From Palleronia abyssalis (lineage in GTDB: Bacteria; Pseudomonadota; Alphaproteobacteria; Rhodobacterales; Rhodobacteraceae): a DNA stretch of 64,000 nt. Within the stretch, counting starts at the first letter, position 1, and every line of letters begins with the position of its first letter. The position numbers were made by a program, and so were the translations under genes. Below are positions 18,739 to 27,787 of this stretch, piece by piece. The notes below the pieces were generated by a model. That model had not been told where the DNA came from. It saw only the letters and a program-made list of their open reading frames with translations, and did no database searches. The stretch spans positions 292,212 through 356,211 of the forward strand of contig NZ_ONZF01000004.1 of NCBI RefSeq assembly GCF_900302445.1. The letters are read 5' to 3'.

Positions 18739-20520
18739 TCAGTGGTTGTCGCGCGGCAGGTCGCGGGCGACGCGGCGGTAGGCGGTGGCAAGTTCCAGGC
18801 ATCCCCCCTCGCCCAGCTGACCCACGTGGGTCCGGTAGATCTCTTGCCACGGGGTTTGGTTGCGGATCTCGGGCGGTTGCCACGCGTCCTTGCGGCTTTG
18901 CCATTCGGCGTCGTCGACCATCGCGTTCAACGTGCAGGCGTTCAGGTCCAGCTGCACCCGGTCGCCGGTCTGAAGGTAGGCCAGGCCGCCCCCGACGACC
19001 GCCTCGGGCGAGGCGTTCAGGATCGAGGGGCTTTCGGAGGTGCCCGATTGCCGCCCGTCCCCCACGGTCGGCAGGTGCTTGATGCCCTTGCGCAACACCG
19101 CGTCGGGGGGCTGCATGTTCACCACTTCGGCCGATCCGGGATAGCCGATGCAGCCAACGTTGCGGATGAACAGGATCGTCTGCTCGTCGATCTGAAGCGC
19201 CGCGTCGTTGATGCGCGCGTGATAGTCTTCGGGACCTTCGAAGACCACGGCACGAGCCTCGAAGATGCCCTCGTGGCCCGGCTGCTCCAGGAAGCGGGCG
19301 CGGAACTCGGGCGAGATGACGGACGTCTTCATCAGGGCGGTGTCGAAGAGGTTGCCACCCAGGACCAGGAAGCCGGCGTTCTCGCGCAGCGGCCGGTCGT
19401 AGGGCCGGATCACCTCGGGGTCCATGACCGCGATCCCGTCGAGGTTGTCGCCCATGCTGCGTCCCGACACCGTCATACAGGTGCCATGAAGGCGCCCGGC
19501 CTTCGCAAGCTCGGCCATCACGGCGGGGACGCCGCCGGCGCGATAGAAGCTCTCGCCCAGGTACTCACCGGCGGGCTGCATGTTGACAAGCAGCGGAACG
19601 TCGAAGCCGACGGTCTGCCAGTCGCGGGTGTCGAGTTCGACGCCCGCATGACGCGCCACGGCGACAAGGTGCGGCGGCGCGTTGGTCGAGCCACCGATGG
19701 CCGAGTTTGTCACGATCGCGTTCTCGAAGGCCTCGCGGGTGAGGATATCGGACGGCTTGAGATCCTCATGGACCATCTCGACGATGCGCTGGCCAGTGCG
19801 GTAGGCCGCCTCCATCCGCTCGCGGAACGGTGCGGGGATCGCGGACTGCCCGGTCAGCGTCATGCCAAGCGCTTCGGCCATCGCATTCATTGTGGACGCG
19901 GTGCCCATGGTATTGCAGTGACCGAGCGACGGGGCGGACGCGCAGACCCGGCTCATGAACTCTTCGTAGTCGATCTTGCCTTCGGCCAGCAGGCGGCGGC
20001 TTTCCCAGATGATGGTGCCCGACCCGACGCGCTTGCCCTTCCACCAGCCGTCCAGCATCGGCCCGCCATTCAGCGCGATCGCCGGAAGGTCCGCCGTCGC
20101 CGCGCCCATGAGCAGCGCCGGCGTGGTCTTGTCGCAGCCGGTGGTCAGCACGACCCCGTCGATCGGGTAGCCGTGAAGCACCTCGACCAGCCCCAGATAG
20201 GTCAGGTTGCGGTCGAGCGCGGCCGTGGGACGCTTGCCGGTCTCCTGGATGGGATGAACCGGGAACTCCATCGGGATGCCGCCGGCCGCACGGATGCCGG
20301 CCTTGATCCGGTCCATCAGGAAGACGTGGATCTTGTTGCACGGCGCGATGTCGCTGCCGGTCTGGGCGATCCCGATGATCGGCTTTTCGCCCTGCAGCTC
20401 CTCCCGGGTATACTCCTGGTTCTGATAACGCTCGACATACAGCGCCGTCATCCCGGGGTTGTTCGGGTTGTCGAACCACTCTTGCGAGCGGAATCGGCGG
20501 TTGGCCTTCGTGTCGCTCAT
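18739..20520 (-). CDS. xylD: D-xylonate dehydratase
   Basis: A 593-aa IlvD/Edd-family Fe-S enzyme converting D-xylonate to 2-keto-3-deoxy-D-xylonate. The sequence closely follows remembered Caulobacter XylD (RFRSQEWFDNP, IAQTGSDIAPCN, LHGYPIDGVVLTTGCDKTTP, GHCNTMGTASTMNA). The three expected cluster cysteines are Cys61, Cys129 and Cys202. The ATG at 20520 follows AGGAGGACATC; the frame is open upstream but carries no family sequence. It lies 10 bases after the dehydrogenase gene on the same transcript. L-arabinonate dehydratase is the main alternative, but the match to XylD is clearly better. Confidence 0.92.
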   Translation of the reverse strand: MSDTKANRRFRSQEWFDNPNNPGMTALYVERYQNQEYTREELQGEKPIIGIAQTGSDIAPCNKIHVFLMDRIKAGIRAAGGIPMEFPVHPIQETGKRPTAALDRNLTYLGLVEVLHGYPIDGVVLTTGCDKTTPALLMGAATADLPAIALNGGPMLDGWWKGKRVGSGTIIWESRRLLAEGKIDYEEFMSRVCASAPSLGHCNTMGTASTMNAMAEALGMTLTGQSAIPAPFRERMEAAYRTGQRIVEMVHEDLKPSDILTREAFENAIVTNSAIGGSTNAPPHLVAVARHAGVELDTRDWQTVGFDVPLLVNMQPAGEYLGESFYRAGGVPAVMAELAKAGRLHGTCMTVSGRSMGDNLDGIAVMDPEVIRPYDRPLRENAGFLVLGGNLFDTALMKTSVISPEFRARFLEQPGHEGIFEARAVVFEGPEDYHARINDAALQIDEQTILFIRNVGCIGYPGSAEVVNMQPPDAVLRKGIKHLPTVGDGRQSGTSESPSILNASPEAVVGGGLAYLQTGDRVQLDLNACTLNAMVDDAEWQSRKDAWQPPEIRNQTPWQEIYRTHVGQLGEGGCLELATAYRRVARDLPRDNH

Positions 20521-20530
20521 GATGTCCTCC

Positions 20531-21460
20531 TCAGTCTTCTTCGCGGTGTCCCGCCCGCACCGCCTTGGCCAGGTCGAAGCCGTTCTGACGGGCGACGATA
20601 TCGGCCAACATCGGGACGTAATCGTCGCCATGCCCTGCGCTTTCGGCAAGCTGGAAGCTGTTGGCGATGGCCGCCCCCAGCAGGTTCGCGACCTCGGCGT
20701 CGCGCGCCATCGAGGCGGCATAGCGCGTGTCCTTGGCGCCGTTCTGGATGGTGAACTTGTGCGCTTCGGGGTCGCGGCCGATGGCATAGGCCATGAACGT
20801 TTCGTAGAAGCCGTTCGCCATGCGGCTGGACCCGATCACGCGGTGGATCGTCTGCGGTGTCAGCCCGGACTTCACCCCGGTCGCCAGCGCTTCGGAATAA
20901 AGCGCGGCGTACCCCATCGAGATGAAGTTCATGATCAGTTTCATGCGGTGGCCGGACCCGGTTCCGCCCGTATGGCTGATGTTGCCGGCCCAGCACGCGA
21001 TCACGGGGCGAAGACGCTCGAACATCTCCGGGGTTGCGCCGACCATGGTGTCGAGCGTTCCGGCCTCGGCCTCTTTCGGCGTTCGTCCCAGCGGGGCATC
21101 GACGAGCGTCATCTGCGCCGCCTCGAGTTCGGCGGCGAGCGTGTCGGACGATGTCGGATCGGCGGTGGTGGTGTCGATGACCACGAGGCCGTCCTTGCCG
21201 GAGGCGAGGATCCCGTCCTCGCCGCGGATCACCGCTTCGACCTGAGCCGAGTTCGACAGGCACAGATGCACGATATCGCTGCGTTCCGCGACCTCGCGGG
21301 GGGTCGCCGCCTCCTGCGCGCCGCGCGTCAGCAGATCCTCGACCGGGTCCCGGTTACGGTTGCCCTTGACCACCAGCGGATAGCCCGAGGCGATCAGGTT
21401 CTTCGCCATGCCGTGTCCCATGTAGCCCACGCCGATGAAGCCGATGGTCGGTTTGCTCAT
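20531..21460 (-). CDS. NAD(P)-dependent beta-hydroxyacid dehydrogenase (3-HIBDH/GarR family)
   Basis: A 309-aa soluble oxidoreductase. The N-terminal Rossmann motif is GFIGVGYMGHGMAKNL (residues 6-21). The family's substrate-binding segment appears as DAPLGRTPKEAEAGTL, and the catalytic lysine lies in GTGSGHRMKLIMN. The start at 21460 (MSKPTIGFIG) is chosen because the Rossmann fold begins there; 33 further in-frame codons upstream are not family-like. It is co-transcribed with xylD. In this setting it may reduce an aldehyde or keto acid formed from xylonate breakdown (for example glycolaldehyde-derived or tartronate semialdehyde), but the substrate cannot be read from the sequence. Confidence 0.9.
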   Translation of the reverse strand: MSKPTIGFIGVGYMGHGMAKNLIASGYPLVVKGNRNRDPVEDLLTRGAQEAATPREVAERSDIVHLCLSNSAQVEAVIRGEDGILASGKDGLVVIDTTTADPTSSDTLAAELEAAQMTLVDAPLGRTPKEAEAGTLDTMVGATPEMFERLRPVIACWAGNISHTGGTGSGHRMKLIMNFISMGYAALYSEALATGVKSGLTPQTIHRVIGSSRMANGFYETFMAYAIGRDPEAHKFTIQNGAKDTRYAASMARDAEVANLLGAAIANSFQLAESAGHGDDYVPMLADIVARQNGFDLAKAVRAGHREED

Positions 21461-21577
21461 GCCGGGTCTCCGTTCCATGTCGTCGCTGCCCTGCCCCGAG
21501 TTCACGGGCCACCGGTTGATGTGCCGTCCTGCTCGAGTATAGCAATTGCCAACGCGCACAACCGCACAACGGAGGAC

Positions 21578-21679
21578 ATGATGGCGCTATCTTCACGATG
21601 TTTCCTGCCCCGGCGGGCGTCTCCGGCCAGCTTTGAGCGCCTGTCGGCCCGCCCGCGCCAGCACCGGGCGAACGCATGA
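21578..21679 (+). CDS. Possible 33-codon leader peptide upstream of xylX
   Basis: A strong ribosome site (GGAGGAC) directly precedes ATGATG and an open frame of 33 codons (MMALSSRCFLPRRASPASFE...). Its TGA overlaps the xylX start codon (ATGA). xylX itself has no good ribosome site of its own at that point, so the leader would couple translation into xylX. The peptide is rich in Arg, Ser and Pro and has no recognised family. It could also be chance or a mis-sequenced N-terminus. Confidence 0.4.
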   Translation: MMALSSRCFLPRRASPASFERLSARPRQHRANA

Positions 21680-22806
21680 GCGCGGCCCTTCCCGACGATG
21701 GCACCTTGGTGGGGCGCGTGCTGCGGCCCGACCGGGGCCCTTGCGTCGTTGTGCGTCGCGACGGTGAATTGATGGACATCACCTGCCGCGAAGCGCCGAC
21801 GCTGCGCGACCTGCTCGAACGCGACGATACGCTGGCGTTCGTTCGCGATGCAGATGGCGAGCGGTTGGCGCTTCCCGACCCATCGCGGGCCCCCGACGGG
21901 GCGCAGCCCACCTTTCTGGCCCCCGCCGACCTTCAGGCGATCAAGGCAGCAGGCGTCACCTTCGCCGAGTCCATGGTCGAGCGCGTGATCGAGGAGCAGG
22001 CGGCCGGCGATCCGGCGCGCGCGGCCGACATCCGGGCCCGCGTAGCCGATGTGATCGGCGAGAGCCTGTCGGGCCTGGTCCCGGGGTCCGAGCAGGCCGC
22101 CAAGGTCAAGCGCGTCCTGCTGTCCGAGGGTCTGTGGTCCCAGTACCTGGAAGTGGGGATCGGGCCGGATGCGGAGGTCTTCACCAAGTGTCAACCGATG
22201 GCCGCCGTCGGGCACGGGGCCGAGATCGGCCTCCACCCGATGTCGAGCTGGAACAACCCCGAGCCCGAGGTCGTGCTTGCGGTGACGTCCCGCGGCGAGA
22301 TCAAGGGCGCCACGCTGGGCAACGACGTCAATCTGCGCGACTTCGAAGGGCGTTCGGCCTTGCTGCTGAGCAAGGCCAAAGACAACAACGCGTCCTGCGC
22401 CATCGGCCCGATGCTGCGGCTGTTCGACGAGACCTACGGGTTGGACGACGTGCGCAGTGCGGACGTCGCCCTTCGTGTCGAAGGCGAGGATGGATTCGAG
22501 CTGAACGGCCTCTCCTCCATGCGCAAGATCAGCCGCGATCCCGCCGACATCGTCGCGCAGACCATCGGGCGGCATCACCAGTATCCCGACGGGTTTCTCC
22601 TGTTCCTGGGCACGCTCTTCGCCCCGACGCAGGATCGCGACGCCCCGTCCGCCGGATTCACGCACAAGGTGGGGGACGTCGTAACGATCAGCGAGGCCCG
22701 CCTCGGTAGCTTGCGGAACGTCGTGCGCCTGTCCACGGACGCCCCGGAATGGACGTTCGGCACCGGCGCGTTGATGCGGAACCTGTCAAAACGCAGGCTG
22801 CTCTGA
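21676..22806 (+). CDS. xylX: 2-keto-3-deoxy-D-xylonate dehydratase, FAH family
   Basis: A 376-aa fumarylacetoacetate-hydrolase-fold enzyme matching remembered Caulobacter XylX, which dehydrates 2-keto-3-deoxy-xylonate to 2-oxoglutarate semialdehyde in the Weimberg pathway. Visible are FAESMVERVIEEQAAGDP, the metal-site region GIGPDAEVFTK and MSSWNNPEPEVVLAV, and GNDVNLRDFEGRSALLLSKAKDNN. It is divergent from the xylD operon across a 215-base promoter region, so the two dehydratases of the pathway sit back to back. The semialdehyde dehydrogenase (xylA) and xylose dehydrogenase/lactonase genes are not in the window. Confidence 0.9.
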   Translation: MSAALPDDGTLVGRVLRPDRGPCVVVRRDGELMDITCREAPTLRDLLERDDTLAFVRDADGERLALPDPSRAPDGAQPTFLAPADLQAIKAAGVTFAESMVERVIEEQAAGDPARAADIRARVADVIGESLSGLVPGSEQAAKVKRVLLSEGLWSQYLEVGIGPDAEVFTKCQPMAAVGHGAEIGLHPMSSWNNPEPEVVLAVTSRGEIKGATLGNDVNLRDFEGRSALLLSKAKDNNASCAIGPMLRLFDETYGLDDVRSADVALRVEGEDGFELNGLSSMRKISRDPADIVAQTIGRHHQYPDGFLLFLGTLFAPTQDRDAPSAGFTHKVGDVVTISEARLGSLRNVVRLSTDAPEWTFGTGALMRNLSKRRLL

Positions 22807-22935
22807 CGACCGCACGGAAGCGTTGGCGCTCCATACAGCCGCAAAAGAGATCAAATCGCTCGGCCGAGGTCGAGAATCGCAGCTCCATATCAATGGACGG
22901 CCCTTAACCCTTGTCGTGAATCTTGAGCCTCAGAT

Positions 22936-25900
22936 TCAAATCTGTTCACCTCGCTGCATGTGCTTGTCGAAATATCGCTCGCCGGTTCGAGAGACGTGGG
23001 CTTTGATCAGCCTGATTTGCTCATCCGCCTTTGCCCGTCTTCCTGCACGAGCATACCCTTGGCAGAGCCAGTACCGTGCATAAGGCACCGCGAGGCGAGC
23101 GCCGGTCGCAAGATACATATTCAAGCCGCGTTCGAGGCGTAAAAGGCCCCCACGATCGCCCGAGAGCCCCTCGATATGTCCCAAGCAGATCGTTGCTTGA
23201 GAACTGATCTGTGCGAAACAGTACTCCTCGGCCAGCGAAGCCGCGATTTTGGCGTGGGGGGCTGCCAGATCCGGGCGGTCCAGAAAAAGATATGACACGG
23301 CCGCCATTACCCTGGCGAATGCGCTACTGAACCCGTGACCTCCGTCCTCCGCGCGCAGAGCCGCGGCTTCGGCCTCCTCCGATGCAGACGACGCGTCTTT
23401 GAGAAAGGCGTGGCACCAGGCGCGGTAGGCACCTGCCGCGACACTGAGGTCAATGCCCAGGATATCCACGTTCGAAACGTCGTGATCGTCCGGGACCGTC
23501 TTATCCCCCGCCTCCAACTCGATCAGGGCGCGCCGGAACTCGCCCCGGTAGAAGGCATTGAGGCCATCCATGTAATGCAGACCAGGCCCGAGCCACCGCG
23601 GTGCGCGAGGCGCATCGATTTCAGACCGACGCAGGGCCGTTGCAACTTCGGCAGCCTGATCCAGCTCCGCCCGCACGACGAGGTACGACCAAAGTCCCCA
23701 GTGGGCCTGCGGCGCCAGCGGGCTTTTCTTTTCAACGGCGAGCGCTCGCAGTCTGTCGTTCACCTCGTGGACCTCGGGATCAGCGAAGCCCTTCGCGGCC
23801 AATAGCTGAGGGCCCAGCAGCGAGAGCGTCTCGATCTCGTAGACGGTTTGTTGGCGTGGCGCGAGATGCACGATTTGGGCACGAGCCCGCTCTAGATGCG
23901 CCACGGCCTCTTGCGGGGCGGACAACTCGATCGCGCCCCTGGCGGCCTTGAGGGACCATTCCACGGTCTTGAGTGGCGCGTCCGCTTCGGCCCAATGCGC
24001 CGCAGCCATGGCAGCGGCCGCATGTTCTCCGCTTTGGTATCGGACTTCGAGGTAGCGTGCGGCACGCGCCGAGAACGCCCTGCTTCTGTCTTGGGACAGA
24101 TGCCGCCGGACGACCTCTTGGACAACAGCTGTTCGAAATTCCAGAATGGCATGCGGCAGGCGACCGGTCACGTAAAGCAGACCCTCGCGCCGCAGCGCAT
24201 CTAGCAAGGGACGCATCCGCGCCAGTTCAAGATCGTAGGTGGCAGAGAGCAGACCGTATTCGAACCGATGACCAAGGAGAGACGCGGCTTCGAGTAGCGC
24301 GCGTTCAGGTTCGGTAAGCCGGTCAATCTGCGCAAAGAATGCCGCCTCGATGCTCGCGGGAATGTCAGTTAGGCTGGGCACCAGCGGGTGTTCTGCAGCG
24401 ACGCGGCAAAACTCCTCGATGCACAGCGGTATGCCTGCGGAGCGCCGCACGATGTCTTCCATAATGCGCCTGCCGACCCGATCTGGCAGGATCGTGGCCG
24501 CCATGTCCCAGGCGTTGACCGGATCGAGTCGCTGAAGTCGCAAGACTTCATTGGTGGGACGGTCCCGCCCGAACCCGCGACCGGTCGTCAGCAAGAGGAT
24601 TGGGGAACCGTCCAGCAACGAGCCGAGGTCTTCTATGAAGTCCAAAGTCGTTGGATCACACCACTGGATGTCCTCTATCAGAACGGCCATCGGCTGATCC
24701 GCACTTGCTCGCCGTATTGCAGCCGCGATATCCGCCTTGGCCCGGTTCAGGCGTGCGTCGGCACGGCTGCCGGGTGGCGATGACGCCTCATCCCAGAGAG
24801 CCGTGAAGGGTCCCAAGACAACGCCGGTCAGGAACGGCGAGCCTTGAAATCGCAGGATGCGCCCGCCCCGGAGTTCGAGGCTGGTTGCGAACTGATGGCA
24901 AAGGCGCGACTTTCCGATGCCCGGCTCACCCTCAATGTGAAGCCGAACGGCGCTGCCGGCTTCGACCTCGCGCCAACCAGCTTCGATCCTGTCGGTTTCT
25001 GCCTCCCGCCCGACGAAACGCGTGAGTCGCTGACTGCGCTTCTGGTGGTCGAAGCGCGTGTCCCGGCCGTCCAACCTGTCTATCCTCCAGGCCGCCGCCG
25101 CCTTGTCGACTTGAACCGCGACGATCCAAGGCAAGGCGGCCCGGATGGCATCGGATATCCAGAATTCGCCCGGCGGGATCGTGCCAAGACGGGATTGCGT
25201 CCATAGCAGCGGCAGCCCGTCGAACCGTGTCCCCATATCGCTTCCCCGCCCCAAGACACAGGGTCCGTAGTCAAGCGCACAGCGAATGATGGGTCCGTCC
25301 GGCGCGATGCCCTGATGCACGAGCCGCAGCCCCGCGCGCACCGCGCTTTCCAGATCGTGCTCTTGGGCCCCGTTTACACCGAAGGCCACGAAAACCTGCG
25401 CACCGAAGGCACCGGCGAGCTCTCCTCCGAGCGGGACGCATACTTCGTCTGCAAGCTCGGTCAACGCGTCTGACAGAATACGCAAGGCGTCGGGACCTTC
25501 GGGATTACCCGCAGACCTGCTTGGCGTTGCCGCAATAGCGAGTATGGCGAGCGGACGGCGCGACGTAACCGTGTCGACGGCAGCGCTGGCTTCACCGCCT
25601 TGTGTGCCGGCCCGGATGCGCGCCGCAAGCGCCTCTGTTTCCCGCTCCGGGTCGATGTCGAATTCGGTTTTCATGATCTCTCGGCAGAGATCGTACTGGC
25701 GCAAGGCAAGGACCGCCTGACCGATTTTGGCGTAGTGGGACATCAAGGCGCGATGCGCGACCTCTTGCGCCGGATCGAGCTCCAACACCCATTTGGCGGT
25801 CGATACGAAATCACCTTCGGCTTTGCCCAGCGCCATCCGTTCCATGAGATTCAGGCCAAGCGCCAGCGCTCGCTCGGAGAGGCGCAGGCGGTGGGACGAG

Positions 25901-26334
25901 ACGTAGTCCTCGAACGCTTCCGTCGGGCCGACCATGCCTTCGCAGAGTGGGCCACGGCAAAGGGCGGACAACAGGTCCAGACTTGGCGCGCTGTCCAGCG
26001 CCTGCAACTCCAGGATGTCGCAAACGCACCCGCATAAAGTGAATCGAACCCCGTCCTGCACCGATTCAGGGGGCTCGACTCCGATCTGACGAAGCGCCCG
26101 CCGCACGACCGCCAGCTCTTGCCGCAGGCTCGCTCGCGCGCCCTCGGCATCGGCGTTCGGCCAGAACATGTCGCACAGCCGCTCACGCGAAACAGAGCGA
26201 CCGTGTTCCAGGAGAAGGACGCAAAGGAGGGCCTGCGCGCGACGCGTGGGAAATCGCGTGAGACGGCCGCCATGCGCCGCAATCTCGAACGGCCCGAGAA
26301 GGCGAAATGACGTTGCTTGGGGCACCTCGGTCAT
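22936..26334 (-). CDS. Large BTAD/cyclase-like/AAA/TPR transcriptional regulator
   Basis: A 1132-aa signal-integrating regulator. Residues 8-95 form an OmpR-like winged helix (FRLLGPFEIAAHGG, RRAQALLCVLL). Residues 96-250 are a bacterial transcriptional activator domain (FEDYVSSHRLRLSERAL). Residues 265-435 resemble a degenerate class III nucleotide-cyclase domain. From about 445 an AAA/STAND ATPase has FVGREAE, Walker A GEPGIGKSR and Walker B VLIEDIQWCDP. The C-terminal 400 residues are helical TPR-like repeats. The build resembles AfsR/SARP and LuxR-LAL regulators but lacks a C-terminal LuxR domain. It is divergent from the transglutaminase operon across a 161-base promoter region, so it probably controls that operon. 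Confidence 0.85.
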   Translation of the reverse strand: MTEVPQATSFRLLGPFEIAAHGGRLTRFPTRRAQALLCVLLLEHGRSVSRERLCDMFWPNADAEGARASLRQELAVVRRALRQIGVEPPESVQDGVRFTLCGCVCDILELQALDSAPSLDLLSALCRGPLCEGMVGPTEAFEDYVSSHRLRLSERALALGLNLMERMALGKAEGDFVSTAKWVLELDPAQEVAHRALMSHYAKIGQAVLALRQYDLCREIMKTEFDIDPERETEALAARIRAGTQGGEASAAVDTVTSRRPLAILAIAATPSRSAGNPEGPDALRILSDALTELADEVCVPLGGELAGAFGAQVFVAFGVNGAQEHDLESAVRAGLRLVHQGIAPDGPIIRCALDYGPCVLGRGSDMGTRFDGLPLLWTQSRLGTIPPGEFWISDAIRAALPWIVAVQVDKAAAAWRIDRLDGRDTRFDHQKRSQRLTRFVGREAETDRIEAGWREVEAGSAVRLHIEGEPGIGKSRLCHQFATSLELRGGRILRFQGSPFLTGVVLGPFTALWDEASSPPGSRADARLNRAKADIAAAIRRASADQPMAVLIEDIQWCDPTTLDFIEDLGSLLDGSPILLLTTGRGFGRDRPTNEVLRLQRLDPVNAWDMAATILPDRVGRRIMEDIVRRSAGIPLCIEEFCRVAAEHPLVPSLTDIPASIEAAFFAQIDRLTEPERALLEAASLLGHRFEYGLLSATYDLELARMRPLLDALRREGLLYVTGRLPHAILEFRTAVVQEVVRRHLSQDRSRAFSARAARYLEVRYQSGEHAAAAMAAAHWAEADAPLKTVEWSLKAARGAIELSAPQEAVAHLERARAQIVHLAPRQQTVYEIETLSLLGPQLLAAKGFADPEVHEVNDRLRALAVEKKSPLAPQAHWGLWSYLVVRAELDQAAEVATALRRSEIDAPRAPRWLGPGLHYMDGLNAFYRGEFRRALIELEAGDKTVPDDHDVSNVDILGIDLSVAAGAYRAWCHAFLKDASSASEEAEAAALRAEDGGHGFSSAFARVMAAVSYLFLDRPDLAAPHAKIAASLAEEYCFAQISSQATICLGHIEGLSGDRGGLLRLERGLNMYLATGARLAVPYARYWLCQGYARAGRRAKADEQIRLIKAHVSRTGERYFDKHMQRGEQI

Positions 26335-26495
26335 GATCGTCTCCGTGGGATTAGTTTACCCTACGACACAATCAGATCCTCGACAGCTTATGAAGATTTT
26401 GTAGGCTTTGACGACGATCGGTTTCGGTGGCGCCAGCAGGGTGGTCCGCTAGCGGTCCCGCGTTCGAGCAACCATATCGGTCAGGAGGAATACAA

Positions 26496-27782
26496 ATGTC
26501 GTATCAAGAAGGTCTTCGGGTGGCGGGGCGCTCTATCGGCAACGATCCGGATAGTTTCGAGACCGTGATCCGACCCCTCGTGGTTTCACCCGAGAAACAC
26601 GGTGACCTTGGCTTCGCGACGCTGAAGCCCGGGGAGGCCTCTCCGCTTGTCGACCCAATGAGGTTGCAGATCGTTCAGGCGATGCAGGGCGCAAAAACGG
26701 CGATCGAGTTCGCAACACTCAAGGATGCACAGAGCGAAATCTCGTTCCGGATCGAGGCCATGCAGACAATGAGGAATTTCAACTCAGGCGCGTATGACGC
26801 CGACTATTTCTCAGCGACGATCGGCCTGCAATCTTCGATGGGATGGTACCCCGAGCACGGGCAAACCGAGTCGCCGAACTGGACGCTCATGCGGCCCGGC
26901 CAGCCCTACAGCGCGATGTTCGTCCAGAGGGATACCGCGCCACCGCATTCGGTGATGGCCCCCTCGATCGGGAACATCTTTCCTTTTCGTGGCGAATGCG
27001 CCGGTGCCTTTCAGATGGCCGTCTATCTGGGCCTTTTGAATGGGCTGGGCCCGACATATTTCGACGAGGCTGCCAAGGCGTTCGGCACGATGTATGTCGG
27101 CCCTTGGTCGATAGGCTCAAGCAAGAATCCGGTTCAGATCTATATGATCGCCGCCGATCTGGGCGATCCATGGATTCCTGGCGATTACCTCTATTTCAAG
27201 AACAAGGATGACTATCTTCACTACGCGCCCGATGGGTTCTGGACCGGACTGAATGCGATGTACATGGGTCGGGACGCGCATGGGACCCAGCACTTCTCAG
27301 GCCTCGGTGCGGCGTGGTTGAGCGAGGCGAACCTGCGCATCAGCGTCGCGGACGCCTATTACCACGACTGCTACCCGCACACGATTGACGATCCTCAGAC
27401 GGCCTGTCGCTTCACTTTGCGCCGTAGGCTGTCGCTGACTCCGGGCACCACACACGTAGAGGCCGCGTCCAACCCGCCGGCAACGGTGGCCGCACCGGAG
27501 GCGCCGGACGCGCGCACGTTGCTTGCCTCTGGTTTCGAGGATCGCGGCGGCGGCTTGAGCACGGTGCGCGGACGTAAGCTCGGCGAGATTGCGAAGGCGC
27601 TGTCCTTTGATCCGGCCTCCCTTTCGCAGGTCGCCTCGGCGCCGTTGGACAACCCGCCCCACATGCTTCCCATGGGGGCACACAGGCTGATCGTCGAGTA
27701 TTCGGATGCCGCACAGGGACGCCATGATCCGGATGCCCAAGTCGACGCACATGTCGTTCCGCCAGCAGCAGACCGAGGATAA
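26496..27782 (+). CDS. Bacillus-Tgl-like protein-glutamine gamma-glutamyltransferase
   Basis: A 428-aa protein with no signal peptide. The region from about residue 55 to 315 follows Bacillus Tgl-type transglutaminases: RLQIVQAMQGAKTAIEFATL, RNFNSGAYDADYF, a Glu-Cys pair in FPFRGECAGAF (Glu167-Cys168, matching Tgl Glu115-Cys116), and IPGDYLYFKN followed by GLNAMYMGRDAHG. Such enzymes link glutamine side chains to lysines or free amines. In the alignment from memory, Tgl Glu187 falls on Leu252, so catalysis may differ. The C-terminal 110 residues are extra. A ribosome site AGGAGG precedes ATG 26496. It is the first gene of an operon with a histidine decarboxylase five bases downstream. Confidence 0.75.
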   Translation: MSYQEGLRVAGRSIGNDPDSFETVIRPLVVSPEKHGDLGFATLKPGEASPLVDPMRLQIVQAMQGAKTAIEFATLKDAQSEISFRIEAMQTMRNFNSGAYDADYFSATIGLQSSMGWYPEHGQTESPNWTLMRPGQPYSAMFVQRDTAPPHSVMAPSIGNIFPFRGECAGAFQMAVYLGLLNGLGPTYFDEAAKAFGTMYVGPWSIGSSKNPVQIYMIAADLGDPWIPGDYLYFKNKDDYLHYAPDGFWTGLNAMYMGRDAHGTQHFSGLGAAWLSEANLRISVADAYYHDCYPHTIDDPQTACRFTLRRRLSLTPGTTHVEAASNPPATVAAPEAPDARTLLASGFEDRGGGLSTVRGRKLGEIAKALSFDPASLSQVASAPLDNPPHMLPMGAHRLIVEYSDAAQGRHDPDAQVDAHVVPPAADRG

Positions 27783-27787
27783 CCAGG

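Noticed and set aside
18718..20754. A 678-codon plus-strand frame opposite xylD
   Set aside because: It is the complement of a strongly conserved dehydratase gene and shows no motifs of its own.
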